NCBI GenBank assembly: GCA_949825025.1
Contig: OX463784.1
Location: forward strand, 17,550,124-17,614,123
Reading direction: 5' to 3'
Source: Siphlonurus alternatus
Taxonomy: Eukaryota; Arthropoda; Insecta; Ephemeroptera; Siphlonuridae
Length of the DNA stretch: 64,000 nt
Below are positions 1 to 38,690 of this stretch, one piece after another (position 1 is the stretch's first letter; each line of letters opens with the position of its first letter). The position numbers were made by a program, and so were the translations under genes. A model generated the notes under the pieces. It ran no database searches, was not told the DNA's origin, and was given only the letters and a program-made list of their open reading frames with translations.

Positions 1-59
1 TATAAAAACCAAAGATCGGATGCGGATGCACGCAAGATGCACACGGATGCGACAAAATT

Positions 60-290
60 GGCTTGCATCCGCATCCGTGCATCCCAGATGCACGGGAAAA
101 AATTAATGCATCCGGATGCGCATCCCAGATGCATGGAAAATAAATTTGCATCCGGATGCGCATCCCAGATGCATGAAAAATAAATTTGCATCTAGATGCG
201 CATCCATGGATGCACGAAAAATTAATTTGCATCCGGATGCGCATCTCGGATGCACGAAAAAAACGCGTGCATCCGGTCCCTGGAAAAATT
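60..290. repeat. Minisatellite, about 40-bp unit, 5-6 copies
   Basis: Tandem units of 40-41 bp built on short TGCATCCGGATGCGCATC-type blocks followed by an A/T-rich spacer. Unit starts fall near 107, 147, 187 and 228, with degenerate copies before and after. The blocks are themselves palindromic (GCATCCGGATGC). The array lies in the intron preceding the first visible ABCC exon. A small open frame through it is an artefact of the repeat. The remainder of 1-598 holds nothing recognisable. Confidence 0.85.
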
Positions 291-598
291 GTATCGTGTA
301 ATATAGGCTTAATAACAGTGTCTGGAAATTTCACGACTTCATGTCTCCCTCAATCCATAGTATAATCTAATAATCTAATGAGAATGTGAAATTTATGTCT
401 TTTATTTTTTTCCACATCACGGTGGCAATAAAATGAAAAATGAGAACGTAATTCCATTATTTTGAGAAGTTCTGCTGAGAGAGAGCAATTAATAATTATT
501 GATTTCTTCTAATGAACTAGCTTTATAACAATGCGGTTATAATACAGATGTAAACACTAAATTTTTTAATACGTGACATACACTCTTTCTGTTGACAG

Positions 599-26152
<25,554 letters not shown>

Positions 26153-27120
26153 ACATAAACTAGTTCATCCTGAAACTCGTCCTTCAGTCTGCGCTCGTCA
26201 CTTAGCAACGTGGTAGCTTTAGCTCGTCAACTGGTACCTTGAATTGAACAAAATATAAAAATTTAAGCCTTAAAATGGCAATATTTTCGCTTCTGGTTAT
26301 ATACTGAATCGTATAGTGTAAGAAAAAAAAAAAGCAATCAGAAAAGCGCGTTCCTTGCATTGGAGTAATTTAAGATTTTTTTGGACGCGTCTTCCAAATC
26401 TTGCGTGACTCGTTTTTAAGTTTTGAGTAATCAAAATACTGTTTGAAGATTTTTTATAAACTTTGATTGTTTTAAAAATCATGGATGAAAATAATATAAA
26501 CATATTATTATATATTCAAATATATTGTAAAATCCGCATATTTTTTGTAACTATATTGAGCTCGAAAATGGACTTGGAAGATTCAGTTAACATCTTCGAA
26601 TGAAAAATATCGTATATAATTAATTACCCTCGGGATAATTTTAATATAAAACTTTAAAGTTGTTATAAATTATGGAAATATAATTAATACACATTAAATT
26701 ATATAATGAAAAGTTTTTTTTAGACAATTCATTCATATTATGAAAAAAAAATAATTAAATTCAACGAGATATGTTTTTTTTTTTTTTACTGTACTGAAGT
26801 AATGTTTTACAAATATTTCATGAGAGATGAAATGTAGCTTTTATTGGATCATATTTCAGAACATCAACTTTAATAAAGAAGGGTTTAGTTTCATATGATG
26901 TCACTGAATTCCCGTGTGCATGGGGTGTCATTTCTGTAGCTTGCGACAAATATGGTGTAAAATATTACAGGTCTGTTATGTGTACATAAATTCTTCAAGA
27001 CCTGTGCTCTTTTTGAAGAAACGCACATTCTATGGTGCCTTTTGCCGTGTTTTACCCATGGTTTACTTGTACTTTATTTGTATACTTAACATTGCTATCG
27101 ATATATGTATATAAATGTAT
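26153..27120 (+). other. ABCC 3' flank with candidate polyadenylation signal
   Basis: AT-rich, no coding features. AATAAA at 26872-26877 (in ACTTTAATAAAGAAG), about 720 bp after the stop, is a possible poly(A) signal for ABCC; weaker A-rich hexamer-like sites occur nearer the stop. Confidence 0.45.
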
Positions 27121-27383
27121 AAATACATGAGTCACCGCAGATCAAAAGGGTTTAAATCCAAGCCCAATTGGAATTCAATTTTTAAGCCTCAGTTACACCA
27201 ACAAAAAAAAATTTAGACCACTTTTGAACTTGGATTTGGAAAGTTAACTATACTTGTCTTTTCAAATCCAGGTTCAAAAGTGGTCTGAAAATTTTTTTTG
27301 TTGGTGTAACTGAGGCTTAAAAATTGAATTCCAATTGGGCTTGGATTTAAACCCTTTTGATCTGCGGTGACTCACATGTATTT
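27121..27383. repeat. Near-perfect 260-bp hairpin (foldback) element
   Basis: Arms of about 115 bp: GAGTCACCGCAGATCAAAAG, GTTTAAATCCAAGCCCAATT and TTTTAAGCCTCAGTTACACC are each mirrored on the right side. The loop is about 20-25 bp near 27243-27265. Single copy in the window; arm identity suggests a young insertion. Confidence 0.9.
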
Positions 27384-28100
27384 GGAATCGGAAGAATAAA
27401 AAATATTTTCAACTTATAAACTTGGACTGCTCGATGCTAATCTCTCTCCTTAAAAACTGAAAATCTTCATTTTTAGAGAGAATTAAGGGGTAAGTTTTTT
27501 TTATAGATTTTTCAACGTGTACACTTCAAAGCGTTTTGAATGTTATCCCGATATTCAAATTCTCTATGAAAGTGCTTTAATTTTTATGATGGGATTGTGG
27601 GAATAATGCTTTATAATTGTGGAAACTCCTTTTACAGGTGTACTATACTGTATAAAAATTCAATCCACCTTTTATTTCATTGTCTTTGTGTCCCAACTAA
27701 TGTGTCGCTAAATGACGGATATAACATTCTGATGACCCCGAGGTGTAGACAAAGGGACAAAAGAACTATCATATCATCACTCGTTGCAACGAACATTAGC
27801 CGAAGTAGGACATGCAACCACCATATTTATTACAGTATCCTGTAAAGTATGCAACTTTTTAAGCACGCAAAACTCCGCGCTGCAACAATTGATTCTCAGG
27901 TTTAATTACAACTTTTGTTATATTTTGTCGTGTATGGAAGTTTTGTAATATTTTTTCCTTTGTAATAAAATTATAAGAAATAAAGCAACTTAGCTAATGT
28001 TAATTAAGATTATAAAAACAGCTTTAATTATGGAAAATCAAATCTATATTAATGTCTCTATATACATTCTATATAATACCAAGATTTAAATTGATAATGT

Positions 28101-28227
28101 GGGCGACTCACGAAAGAGTTATCCAGAAAGACTTTCTAACTAAAAGTAGTTAGTAAGTCTAATTCAATGACACTAAACGTAGTTAGTGAGAAACCTGGAT
28201 ATCTCCTTTCGTGCGCCCAATGAGTTT
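28101..28227. repeat. Short MITE, GTGGGCG...CGCCCAATG family
   Basis: Left GTGGGCGACTCACGAAAGAG then TTATCCAGAAAGACTTTCTA; right ACCTGGATATCTCCTTTCGT then GCGCCC. Central TTCAATGACACTAAA. Relatives at 43405-43540 and 62231-62370. Confidence 0.75.
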
Positions 28228-30746
28228 ATTTACCTGATATGGTGGTATAATAACGTTCGTTATATCTCCAAGCAGAGTAACGTTGCCACGTGAATAAGAA
28301 AATATAAGTTCTCGGATATCGCTTTTGTGTGTAGACATTTTCTCTTTGCGTTTCGTTTCATCGCATAATTGCATTATATCTGTTGATTAATTTATGAAAA
28401 CATGACTAACATAGAGCACGCGATATTCCAGGTATATCGATATAATTATATGTCTTGTGTAGAAACTCATTTTATTTCTATACAACAAAATTAGGTTAAT
28501 TTATACATAATCTTGTCATCTCGTGCTATCATGGAATTTCTAAATTATTTAATTTCCTTTTAACTCAATGTAATTACATTAAATATTATGGTTAGAAGTT
28601 AAATGACTGTGAAATTTTTAATTAATGTTATTTTACATAACATTACATATATTTATTACAATTTAATTCCTATTTCTTTTTTAACAAAAAATTTGAAATG
28701 CATAATTATGTTTGTATTAATTGTTTTTTTCAATTTTAAAAATATAATTAAAACTATGTATAGGTAAAAAAAGAAAAGATACATTGATCTTTAATGGAGA
28801 GAGAGTCTAGACTAAATTACCAAAACTGCCACTTCCAACAATTAAAAAAAAAAAAAAAAAAAAAAAAAATCTGCATTATAATAATAAATTAATTTTTATT
28901 TTTGCAGAATGTCCTCTTTTGCATGCAGGTATGAATGTGCATGTACTTTATTTCATGATAATATCAAATTATGCTTGAATTATTTACTAATCAATGTAGT
29001 ATACAAAAAGAAAACAGCATTATAACACTATGCAGCCGTCAATCAAGAATGAATGGAAACTAAACTTAGATATTTACTGCAGTATTGTTTGAAACATATA
29101 ATGCGGTCTCATTAAAAATATTTGTTCTGTATGAAAAGGCAATTAGTTGTATATAATAACAAGCTAATTAAATAAAATGTGTTTTGCAAAGTCCCTTTGA
29201 CTTTTGTATTACTTTATGTTATATTTTAAATTGAAAATAAATTTAACAAGCTTATTAAAGAATTTATATAGAAAAATAATATTATTTTCCGGAATAAAAA
29301 TCATGTTAATGGAATAAAAATAGCTCGAGTAATGATGATCGAGTCACGACTGTTGCTTGTTTTTATAAAACGAGAACACTTTATCGTTTTTGTATACTGA
29401 AATAGGGAAAATATACATCAAGTAAATGGAATTATTATATAGAACAGGAAATAATGAAATTGAACATCTTTTTTATTCATATTAGTTCGTAAAATGCATC
29501 AATATTTTAATATAAATAAATAAAATAAATATCAAATTGGATTACGATTTCAAAAAGCTACAAGCATTACATCAGCGATTCATTGAACGTTAAGGAGCTA
29601 TTTAATTAAGAACACCAGGTATAACAGGTAAGAAAAATGTTTCTTAAATCGCTCCTTGTTTAATGTATTAATTTCAACTGTGCTTGAAAAAGCTTGTTGT
29701 TTATGTATATAAATAATATATATATATATATATAATTAAACAAATTTATCAACCTTATTTCATTAGTGTAATGTTTGACTGAATGGTTAATTATAGCAAG
29801 CTTAGAATTATAAATGTTAAAAGGAAGAAAGCTACTAAAGAAATGGAAAAAAAGCTCTAGCTAATAAATCAACCTCATTTTTTTCCCCCGTTCAGGAATT
29901 CAAAGGTTTTGTTTGGTCTTTACGAATAATAAAATTTCACATCGAGGTATACTACTAAATTATCTGCAAATTTTCAGAGTTCAAATACAAAGAAGAAGTC
30001 TTCTACTTCCGGATGAAATATAACTTAATTTGACTGTAAAATAAATAACATGACTTTTTCATGTTTTTCTCCTATGTTTATGTTTTCATTTACGACTCTA
30101 CTGAATAAATCTGACGAGCTATGTCTTCTCGACCTCATTGTGTCATGTTATGCACTGGATTTCAGTTTTATTGATTTTTCGCTTCACTTCATTCTGTTTT
30201 GTATTTATATTTTAGTACGTTAACTTTAAACATGACGATATATATACGAGAGCTATTTAATCTAGTTCAATGACTTCATGAACTTTGTAGTAAAAACAGA
30301 AAATAACTTGCAAGAAGTTTATTTTGTGTTCACGATTATACTTGTGTATAAGTATAAAAATAGATTATGTGAAGAAGAAAAAAATAAAATGAAATTACTT
30401 GATAAATAATAAAAATGACTATAAAAACAATGTACATGCACGTTCACAAGTAAATATTGTTATTAAATAGTTTTTGCAATTTTTCTTTAAAATATTTAAT
30501 GGATATATTATATAATATATATGTATAACTTAGGACTTAGGTCAAACCATTTCAATTGAAAGACTTTGATTGCACCTATTTAACAATAATTTTATTAATT
30601 TACATGATAGCAGAATAATAAATATCAATATAGAATATTACTAATCATTTATTTTTATGTACTTTTTTGTGTATGTTATATAATGTAACAGTTTTTCAAA
30701 AATTATATTATACAATATATTACATTTATTTTTCAGTAAATTGAAT

Positions 30747-30809
<63 letters not shown>

Positions 30810-32882
30810 TTTTGTAACATAGAGGTTCACCGGGAAAACATACATCACGTCATTATAAGTAAATATTACTAAAAAACATTATTTTAAAAATACATTTCGT
30901 ATAAACAAACCACATTAATTGAAAGTACAGAATCCAATTTCATTAAAAAAAAATATACATAAATATTAACTTCAATGTCAGACGACCAGAAGTTATAAAC
31001 AATTATATATATATATATATATATCATAACACATTGTTTAATTAATAACATTAATTATAAACTTATACTTCATTAATCAAGAAAGTTTTGTTCTGTGGTT
31101 CTTCATCACATGCCCAGACACAATGACAAGTAACGTGGTCGTACTCAAAGATAAACATTGAGGTTCTAAATAAATAACATTAATCAAAACTGTCTTACAA
31201 ATAAATAATTAACGTGTTTGTGTCTGCTAGGGAGTTGTAATTAAAATAATGATTTAAATATTTAAGCTGTCAAAAGATTAAACAGTTAATGGATAACATT
31301 TGAGGAAATGGTATCAGTAAAATAAATACAAATGTTTTCTTTGGATAAAAGCATGACGTGCCTTAATTAAACAAGCTGTACAAATTTAGCAATGTATGAA
31401 TATTTTTTTTTAATCATCTCTGCATAAAAAATATTTATAGAAACGGCATTCCTATTAGAAATTATTAATATAATATTAATAGTATAATGTTTTGTTTTTT
31501 TTTTTTTTGTAAGAAATGGTCAAGAGCAATTTCCATCTTATCATTTACTACACAGAAGAAATTTATTATTAATTTAATTCTATTTCTTATTTCTCAAGTT
31601 AATATATTAATTCAACTTATCTTTTATCATTAAGTAGAATTACAATCTAAAAACGTGAAAATTCCTAAATCCCAAACATTTCAAGCTTCATTTAATTATT
31701 TAATAATTTTTTCACTACAGCATTTTACACTATTTGTATATATGCAAAAATAAAAGCAATTATAACACAAAAATTTGTGTTTACAATCATATATTATGAA
31801 ACAATATTAATATATAAAAAAAGTAATACGCGTAAAATTATATTGCAATTTTAATTAAAAAAATTCATTGATTTCATGTGGGAGATGCCGACTTTACATA
31901 GGAAGTAGAGTTCTTGTTATGTAAATTTATTGATACTCAAGCAATATATTTTTCTTTATATTCAAAGACTTTGCATTTCCTATTTAATATAAAGGCCCGG
32001 GGGGTGTCAATAAAGACTCCATCCGCTCCGAGCTACATACCTGACCTACCACACTACATAACACCAGCAGCAGTGGATATGCAAGTGTGACGTCACACCA
32101 ATGCCGGGTCGATAGCCCAGAACAGTAATAAAACGTGAGCATCTCGGATACTGAATTTTTTATTGACCTAGGTCGTGGCTTATTGCAGCTGTTATATAGC
32201 TTATGAGCACGTTTATGATTGCGATCTATGATGTATAGTTTTAATATAGTTTGCTGCTTTTATACTTAAGGCAGGAGTTTTTATTTACTCTCTCGATTTT
32301 CTTTTTTACTTGTTCTAAAAAAAATATATAATTACAGTACACTATTCACTTATAAGTTTGAATGGCTCCATCTTTATTTAATTAATGTTTTCAGGACTTC
32401 TTATTGTTAAATTAAATTAAAAATTGAAAATCAACATTTTTTTCCATCAAACACCTGATCCAGCGATCCAGCATAATTCTATGAACAAATTACATTGCTA
32501 TGCGTTAAAATTAAACGGAATGCATATTTCTTTAAATTTAAAAGAAATATAAAAAAAATTAATGCATTTGCTTTAATGAATTTAAATATTTTAAATAAAA
32601 ACATATGTAATAACTTATTATTTCATAAAAATAAAAATTGTTATATACTATAACAAAAAATAACATTAAAATTTTTTAAATTTAAAAATAATGTAATAAT
32701 TAATATATTATATATTTTAATTCAATAAATTATTAAATAAAAGTTTTTACATGCACAATTTTTAGTTGACAAAAGTACACCTCGGAACATGAAGAACGTT
32801 ACCCCTGCTTTGTTTATGTTATTATATGCAGATAATTTAAGTCATTGGGAACACCTTTTACATCCCAATTTTCAATTTCACT
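28228..32882. other. AT-rich stretch without recognisable gene
   Basis: No exon-like segment seen on either strand. Contains poly(A)/(T) runs, a (TA)n tract at 29705-29735, a (TTTA)n microsatellite at about 30745-30811, another (TA)n near 31003-31024, and an isolated higher-GC patch at about 31990-32130 with one TGACGTCA, of unknown nature. Confidence 0.6.
30745..30811. repeat. (TTTA)n microsatellite
   Basis: About 17 uninterrupted ATTT units. Confidence 0.95.
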
Positions 32883-32883
32883 T

Positions 32884-33199
32884 TTCGACCCCAATTTTTT
32901 TTTATTGCAGATATAGGTAGAAGGTGAAAAGTTATGCTACCCTGTGTTTTTTTTAGATTTTTTAGAGCCCTGGAAGTATTTTTAAAAAAATTATTAAAAG
33001 TTCTTTTTATGACGTCACGCGGCGGCAAGTCCTATCTTTTTCTTAAGGAGCGGCGTCTCATGACGTCACAAAAAGAACTTTCAATAATTTTTTAAAAATA
33101 GTTCCCGGACTCTAAAAAATCTGAAAAAAATCAGGGTAGCATAACTTTGCACCCTCTATCCATTTCTGCAATACAAAAAATTGAGGTTGATACTCCATT
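32884..33199. repeat. Foldback MITE, 320-bp family
   Basis: The left end is degenerate (TTCGACCCCAATTTTTTT) and the right end clean (TTGAGGTTGATACTCCATT). TGACGTCAC boxes lie near 33010 and 33061 around CTTTTTCTTAAGGAGCGGCG. Confidence 0.9.
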
Positions 33200-33851
33200 A
33201 TAACGCGATAAATCCTGTATTTTTTTTCTTATATAGCTTCAATTCTAACAAATCATTCAGCGATAACGTTCGTGTTGACCTGATGTGTACATTAATGTGG
33301 TTACTACAACGTGAAGTTCCAGCATACACCAGCAGTACGTGCATTACAGTATACAGTAGATGGGTCGATACAGCACATGGGAAGTCTTAACTTGGGTTTA
33401 TCTACAGCTTGTTGCCCCAGGTCAGAGTATAAAAAACTTGCATGCAGCACTTGTTTTCAGCTTTATAAAAAAAATATGTAACCTGCTAATTACAGGAAAC
33501 ATTAATTGCTTTGAAATATTACATTAATTGCAAAGAACGTAAGAGATGGTGAGTTTATAACAAAAAATGTGCTCTTAACATTTATTTTATCCTTTTAAGT
33601 GCTTGTACGCCTTGTACCTCATTTTATATAAGATTACGCTATAATATACTATCTTTTAATGTAAAAACTACAGTTTTTTTTTTTTTTTTTATTATCATTA
33701 TTTTTTTTTACTAGAAATGGACCAAAAAGACTTTGAATATGATATTGTTTTGTTTCTTATTTATGATTTAATCCTATTTTATTGTGATTTAATTGGTGGG
33801 TTATAGAAGTGTAAAGAATGGACTTGCAAAAACCTCTATTTATTATATTCT

Positions 33852-34148
33852 AATGGAGTATCGAACTCAAAAATTTTATTACAGAAATTGATAGAGGGTG
33901 CGAAGTTATGCTATTCTGATTTTTTTTTTCAGATTTTTTTGAGTCCGAAAAATTATTTTAATAAAAGGATAGGACCTAAAAGGAGCGTGGGTTCAAACCT
34001 GACCTCGGCAAAACTTTTTAACAATACTTTCCAGACCCTAAAAAATCTGAAAAAAAAAAAAAAAATAAATAAATAATAGAATGGCATAAGCATAACTTTG
34101 CACCTCTATTCATTTTTTCAATAAAAATTTTTGAGGTCGATATTGTAT
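33852..34148. repeat. Foldback MITE, 320-bp family, subfamily with tRNA-like B box centre
   Basis: AATGGAGTATCGAACTCAAA on the left and GAGGTCGATATTGTAT on the right. The centre lacks the TGACGTCA boxes and instead reads GTGGGTTCAAACCTGACCTC, also found in the copies at 1617 and 58531. Confidence 0.8.
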
Positions 34149-34934
34149 ATGGTCAACGATAAATTACGATAATATCTAAATATTTTTTCCTTTTCCTAAA
34201 CCAAACATTTATTATTTAAAGCATTGCGAATCTACAATTCATAAACACACAACTGACAGGCCTTATTTTTCTTTATTTTTTCTTGTGGCGTTAAATATAT
34301 ACGACAAAATCTCATTTCATTATACATTTGACAAAATATTATAATTATAGAAACAAATTAAAAGTATTAATTATAGTTTGCTATTAATATTTATGCATTC
34401 CTCCTTGTGTTTAATTAAATGAATGTCACAATTAACAAGTAATTATGCAAATAGATACATGCACTTTATTTTATAGCGTTTGTTGATTATATTACATTTA
34501 TTACTGTACTCATGGCCTGATATTTAAACCATTCAACAACCTAGTACAGATTTTTTTTTTTTAATATTTAATGTTAATAAAGTTAAAGCAATATCAATTT
34601 ATCGTACATACATGTATGTTATAACTATTTATATTTTACAAACTCAGTGGTGCATATAAAATAAATCACTCGAATTGATCATCTTTGTTACGTTTTGTGC
34701 TTCTCATACTGAGATTTGAGCAATAAAAACTGTAAAAATGCAGTCACTCAAAATTTACTCACGTTGTATCTGCAGCCCTCAAACCATAAGGAAATCGTTA
34801 AATATTTTCTACTCAAAATTAAAAAGTAAGATTTTTATTATTATCATTATTATTTCAGCTTGTCCGGTACTGTTTTGCAGATACAAGTGAAAACACCTTA
34901 CCATTCTAGTCATTAAAGAATGAAAATGAAGTTT

Positions 34935-35298
34935 AGCATTTGGTGGCATTAACCGGTTCTCGTTACTTCACCAAAGTAGCAACGACTAGTGTGATTATTA
35001 CTTGGATGGGTGACCGTTTCAAATAAAAATTATAACGTTGCTACCTCCCTCATCTCGCTTTTTATATACCAGTGCAGTGATGCACTTGTGTGTGGTTCCC
35101 CACATCGCTTTGATCCATTGATAAAACATATAAAGCTGTTCGTCCTGACTTAGGTTTTCCACGGTTCCCTCAGTCTCACCACAGCGAATGCTGGGACGTG
35201 TAACAAGTCGCTGCCACCAGCCACTCTTAATTATCTCTACCTATAATTATCCCACCTTGAGCTTCAAGCTCATAGGGGTAAATTTCTGTAAAAAAAAT
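34935..35298 (+). repeat. 5S-rRNA-derived SINE
   Basis: The head CCGGTTCTCGTTACTTCACC followed by ATTACTTGGATGGGTGACCG matches the middle and 3' parts of 5S rRNA (GGTTCTCGTCCGATCACCGA; TAGTACTTGGATGGGTGACC), which contain the internal RNA polymerase III promoter. The head is followed by a unique body of about 250 bp and the tail TTCAAGCTCATAGGGGTAAA then TTTCTGTAAAAAAA. Tail and body fragments recur at 14445 and perhaps 5735. Not a functional 5S gene: it lacks the 5' third and the 3' closing stem. Confidence 0.78.
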
Positions 35299-35750
35299 TA
35301 ATATATAAAAAAATAGTCATACACTGGAGTGTGTGAATAAACTACAACTTTCTCGGTAGTTTTCTTACGGAGATGGTTGTAGTGTGTATACTCCATTCAA
35401 ATATTAATATGCAGCCCAACCATCTAATCATCACATTAACTCCGATAACTCTTATGCAGATACTCAAAGATATATTAATGTTCGTTCACTTTGATGATAA
35501 TAAATGGGTTAATTAATGCTTACTCAAGTGTAAATTATATTAGCCATTCAACAAGCATGTTTAGTAAATAATAGACTGCATGAATAAAGGTGTCTAGTAT
35601 ACAGATAAATATACAATTCTGGACAGCACGATTGTTATCCCTGTTTTACAGCTCCATGAGACAAAAAGAGATGCAAATTTGGGACAGGTATGAAGAATAC
35701 CCAGCTACTCTATAGCCGTCCCCAAAACGTTATAGTTCTGCACAACGCTT

Positions 35751-36137
35751 TAAGGTAGAGATAATACGGATCAGCTGACCCAATGCTAAAAAAATTCCAT
35801 TCATAAAAATTATGAAAAAAATTTAAAATGTTCTCCTCTACATCCCCTATCAATAGGGCAATAGGTAAAATATAAGGTATACAAAAACGAGCTAGTTTTC
35901 GAGTAATTAATTTTTAAAGTTCTCTAATTTAACATGGAGAAATGGAACTTCCATCATGTTAAATTAGTCAACTTTAAAAATTAATAAATAAAAAACTAGC
36001 TCGTTTTTGTATGCCTGATATTTTACCTACTGATAGGGGATGTATTATAGAGGAGAACATTTTAAAATTTTGTCATAATTTTTATGAATGGGATTTTTTT
36101 AGCATTGGGCCAGCTGATCCGTGTTATCTCTACCTGA
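35751..36137. repeat. Foldback element, TAAGGTAGAGATAA family
   Basis: Ends TAAGGTAGAGATAATACGGA and complementary TCCGTGTTATCTCTACCT, with arms pairing through CTAGTTTTCGAGTAATTAAT and GGAGAACATTTTAAA. About 387 bp. Shares only termini and the CAGCTGA block with the other copies of this family. Confidence 0.85.
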
Positions 36138-36397
36138 ATAAAATTATGTAACAATATTTAATTATATAGTGCACTGCTGATAACAGTGATAACGTTCGTT
36201 ATGTCTGGAGGTTCAAAACAAATTAAATTGAACATTGAGGAATTCTCTTACAACTCAAATTTTAATTTAACTACTATATTATGATAGGGTATACATATTA
36301 ACAATAAGTTTGACTTAAGTTTCAACTTTTTTAACTCAAATTTGGGGACTATGAAGGGATTATTAGAATAGGGGCAAAGTATGCAACCCGCGTGCAA

Positions 36398-36640
36398 ACC
36401 TGAAAATTGTGACGTAGAAACTCCCTAGCACACAACAACTGCCTGATATCATAGTTTGAGCGTCAAGGAGTGATTGGCTATAAATTTTAGTAACACGATC
36501 GAAATCAGCGGGTTTTTCTACCCTAGTATCAATAGTTCTGTCTCTAATATCAGTTTACTTTAAGAGTGATAATCGAAAATATAAATTTATTGCCGGAAAA
36601 TTTCGCCTGCTAGGCAGTTTCTACGTCACGTTTTGGCGCT
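36398..36640. repeat. Inverted-repeat element
   Basis: Arms GTGACGTAGAAACTCCCTAG (36409) and CTAGGCAGTTTCTACGTCAC (ending 36629), with further partial pairing outward. The internal sequence is unique. Probable MITE, single copy here. Confidence 0.6.
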
Positions 36641-37599
36641 AAATTTCAAAAGGAGGAAGATTTTTAAAAAATTACCATGCCTCCAATTTTGAAAATTGAA
36701 ACTTTTTTGTTTTAGGACATTTAGTTTCAAGGCATAGAGCATCTGAAAAAAAAATTAAAATAAATGTAGGAGAATTCCCCATTGACATAAAATATATGTT
36801 ATTTAATAATTGAATATAGAAACGAGTATGTTATATTACTTTGTATTTTTTCAATATTTCACTCGCTATATAAAAATATGTATATTACTTCACGGGCATA
36901 TTTTTTTAACAAAAGCGCTATCCATGGCATGTGAAGTCGTACATCCTCTGCCCTATCATTTTGTTAAATTTATAGTAATATGCATAAGACGTCAGATATG
37001 TGTCAATGAAATATGTTGTGTTAAATAATAGGTACTGATATCATGAAAAACAATTTGTAATTTTAATGTTCATTTGAAAAATTCATTAAAAAAACAATCA
37101 TGATAAAAAATTTGTAAGGATTCAAAAGTTATCTCTTTACATTTTTTGTTGTACTAGTATAGTATTTACTTAAATTAAATAAAAATTAATATAAGACAAG
37201 CAGAAACTATTTTTATTAAAGTAATATCTACTATTTTATATTTAAAATATAATTTTTATTCAGTCATAATATATGTCAACTTTTTTATTATATTGTTTTT
37301 CTCTTTTGTATATTATTAGTGTGAGTAATGTATATTAAATTATTCTCTATAATAGAGGTACTTGCTTCCTACAGTAAAGTACGACAATGTGATGTGCGGT
37401 TAATTGCAAGTTACTCACAGTACATAGCACATACATGGTATGCAGTACGCTACTGTGGTAGGTCGATAATATATGGAGCACTAGTAGAGAATCTAGCGCG
37501 TTCCTAACAACATGCTTGTTAACCTAGGTCAAAACAAACTACGTTAATAAGTAACCAGATAAAGTAAAACTATATAGTACAATGTCTGTCTACAAATGT

Positions 37600-37722
37600 A
37601 TGTACACTCGTCATCTTGGAAAATTTCCCATTTGCAGCCTTGTTAATCACCATGGCCTGTGTTATTCTGCATGGTGATCAACAAGGCTGCAAAGGGAATT
37701 TTTCCGAGGCGACGACTGTACT
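37600..37722. repeat. MITE, GGAAAATTTCC family, best-preserved copy
   Basis: Nearly palindromic: TTGGAAAATTTCCCATTTGC, AGCCTTGTTAATCACCATGG on the left; CATGGTGATCAACAAGGCTG and GGGAATTTTTCCGAGG on the right; ends TGTACACTCG and CGACTGTAC. Confidence 0.82.
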
Positions 37723-37949
37723 TTTCTATGTTGTGATTATATAGTAGTAGAGTGTCTACTAAGCATGCATGTTTGTAATTTGAAGAGGAGATTAAAATAT
37801 TCCATTTACTTAATTAACACAATTAGATTTGTTTAAACGCCCTCCCTTTCTATATAATATACGATAGTTCGCGTCATATAATATACTTCCCACTCTTCCC
37901 TTAGTTAATTTGTAAGTCACATCGAGAAGATCTACGGTTCAATAAATGT

Positions 37950-38130
37950 AAAATTACCACCGGAAGTAGCCGGAAGTGGAAGATTTTGGTTAAACTATGA
38001 TAAGGAAAAATCTACGACGTTGCAGATAGATTTATATTTGAAGGATTTTAGCCTATTTGTAAAGTCTTAGATTTTTCATTATCACAGTTTAGCCAAAATC
38101 CTTCCAACTTCCGGTGGTAATCTTACATTT
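37950..38130. repeat. Inverted-repeat MITE with CCGGAAGT ends
   Basis: Left AAATTACCACCGGAAGTAGC, right CCAACTTCCGGTGGTAATCT; internal arms GATTTTGGTTAAACTATGAT and TATCACAGTTTAGCCAAAAT also pair. Confidence 0.8.
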
Positions 38131-38150
38131 GATGAACGTCACTCTGTATA

Positions 38151-38548
38151 TAAGGTAGAGATAACGCCGATCAGCTGTTCGACGTAGGTCCCTTTGATTA
38201 ACATGTAAACCTTTTAGCAAATTCACAAAAATTCTGAAATTTTTTTGAAAGGCAGAATGAGTTAATATTATTGCATAAAAGCCATAGAAAAAAATTCAAA
38301 ACAATTTATCGAGACGATTTTTTTTTTAATTTTCTGCAGCATAGGGCTTTCCCATGCTTGGAGATACAAACTAAAAACTTAATTTAAAAAAATCGGCTCG
38401 TTCAATTGTTTTGAAACTTTTTCTATGTCTTTTAGGCACTAATATCTGCCTCTCAAAATTTGTTTAGAATTTTTGTGAGTTTTCTAAGGTTTACATGTTA
38501 ATCAAAGGGACCTACATCGAACAGCTGATCGACGTTATCTCTACCTTA
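38151..38548. repeat. Foldback element, TAAGGTAGAGATAA family
   Basis: TAAGGTAGAGATAACGCCGA and complementary GACGTTATCTCTACCTTA; the arms include TTTGATTAACATGTAAACCT. Centre AGGGCTTTCCCATG. 398 bp, non-coding. Confidence 0.92.
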
Positions 38549-38690
38549 AAGTGACTTGGCCAGAAAAAAAATCGCATTGGATTTTGAAACTCTTGAACTT
38601 CAGAAGATTGCCAAAAAAAATGAGTGTATAATAGGGAAGGAGTACAATACCTACCCAACACAGCGCATGTATTTTTCCCAATACTGTAAC

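Noticed and set aside
28183..28374. Minus-strand 63-codon frame as a missing SLC16 exon
   Set aside because: No helix or family motif; it overlaps a MITE.
34935..35060. Possible 5S rRNA gene
   Set aside because: It lacks the 5' third and closing stem, has substitutions, and is fused to a SINE body and A-rich tail.
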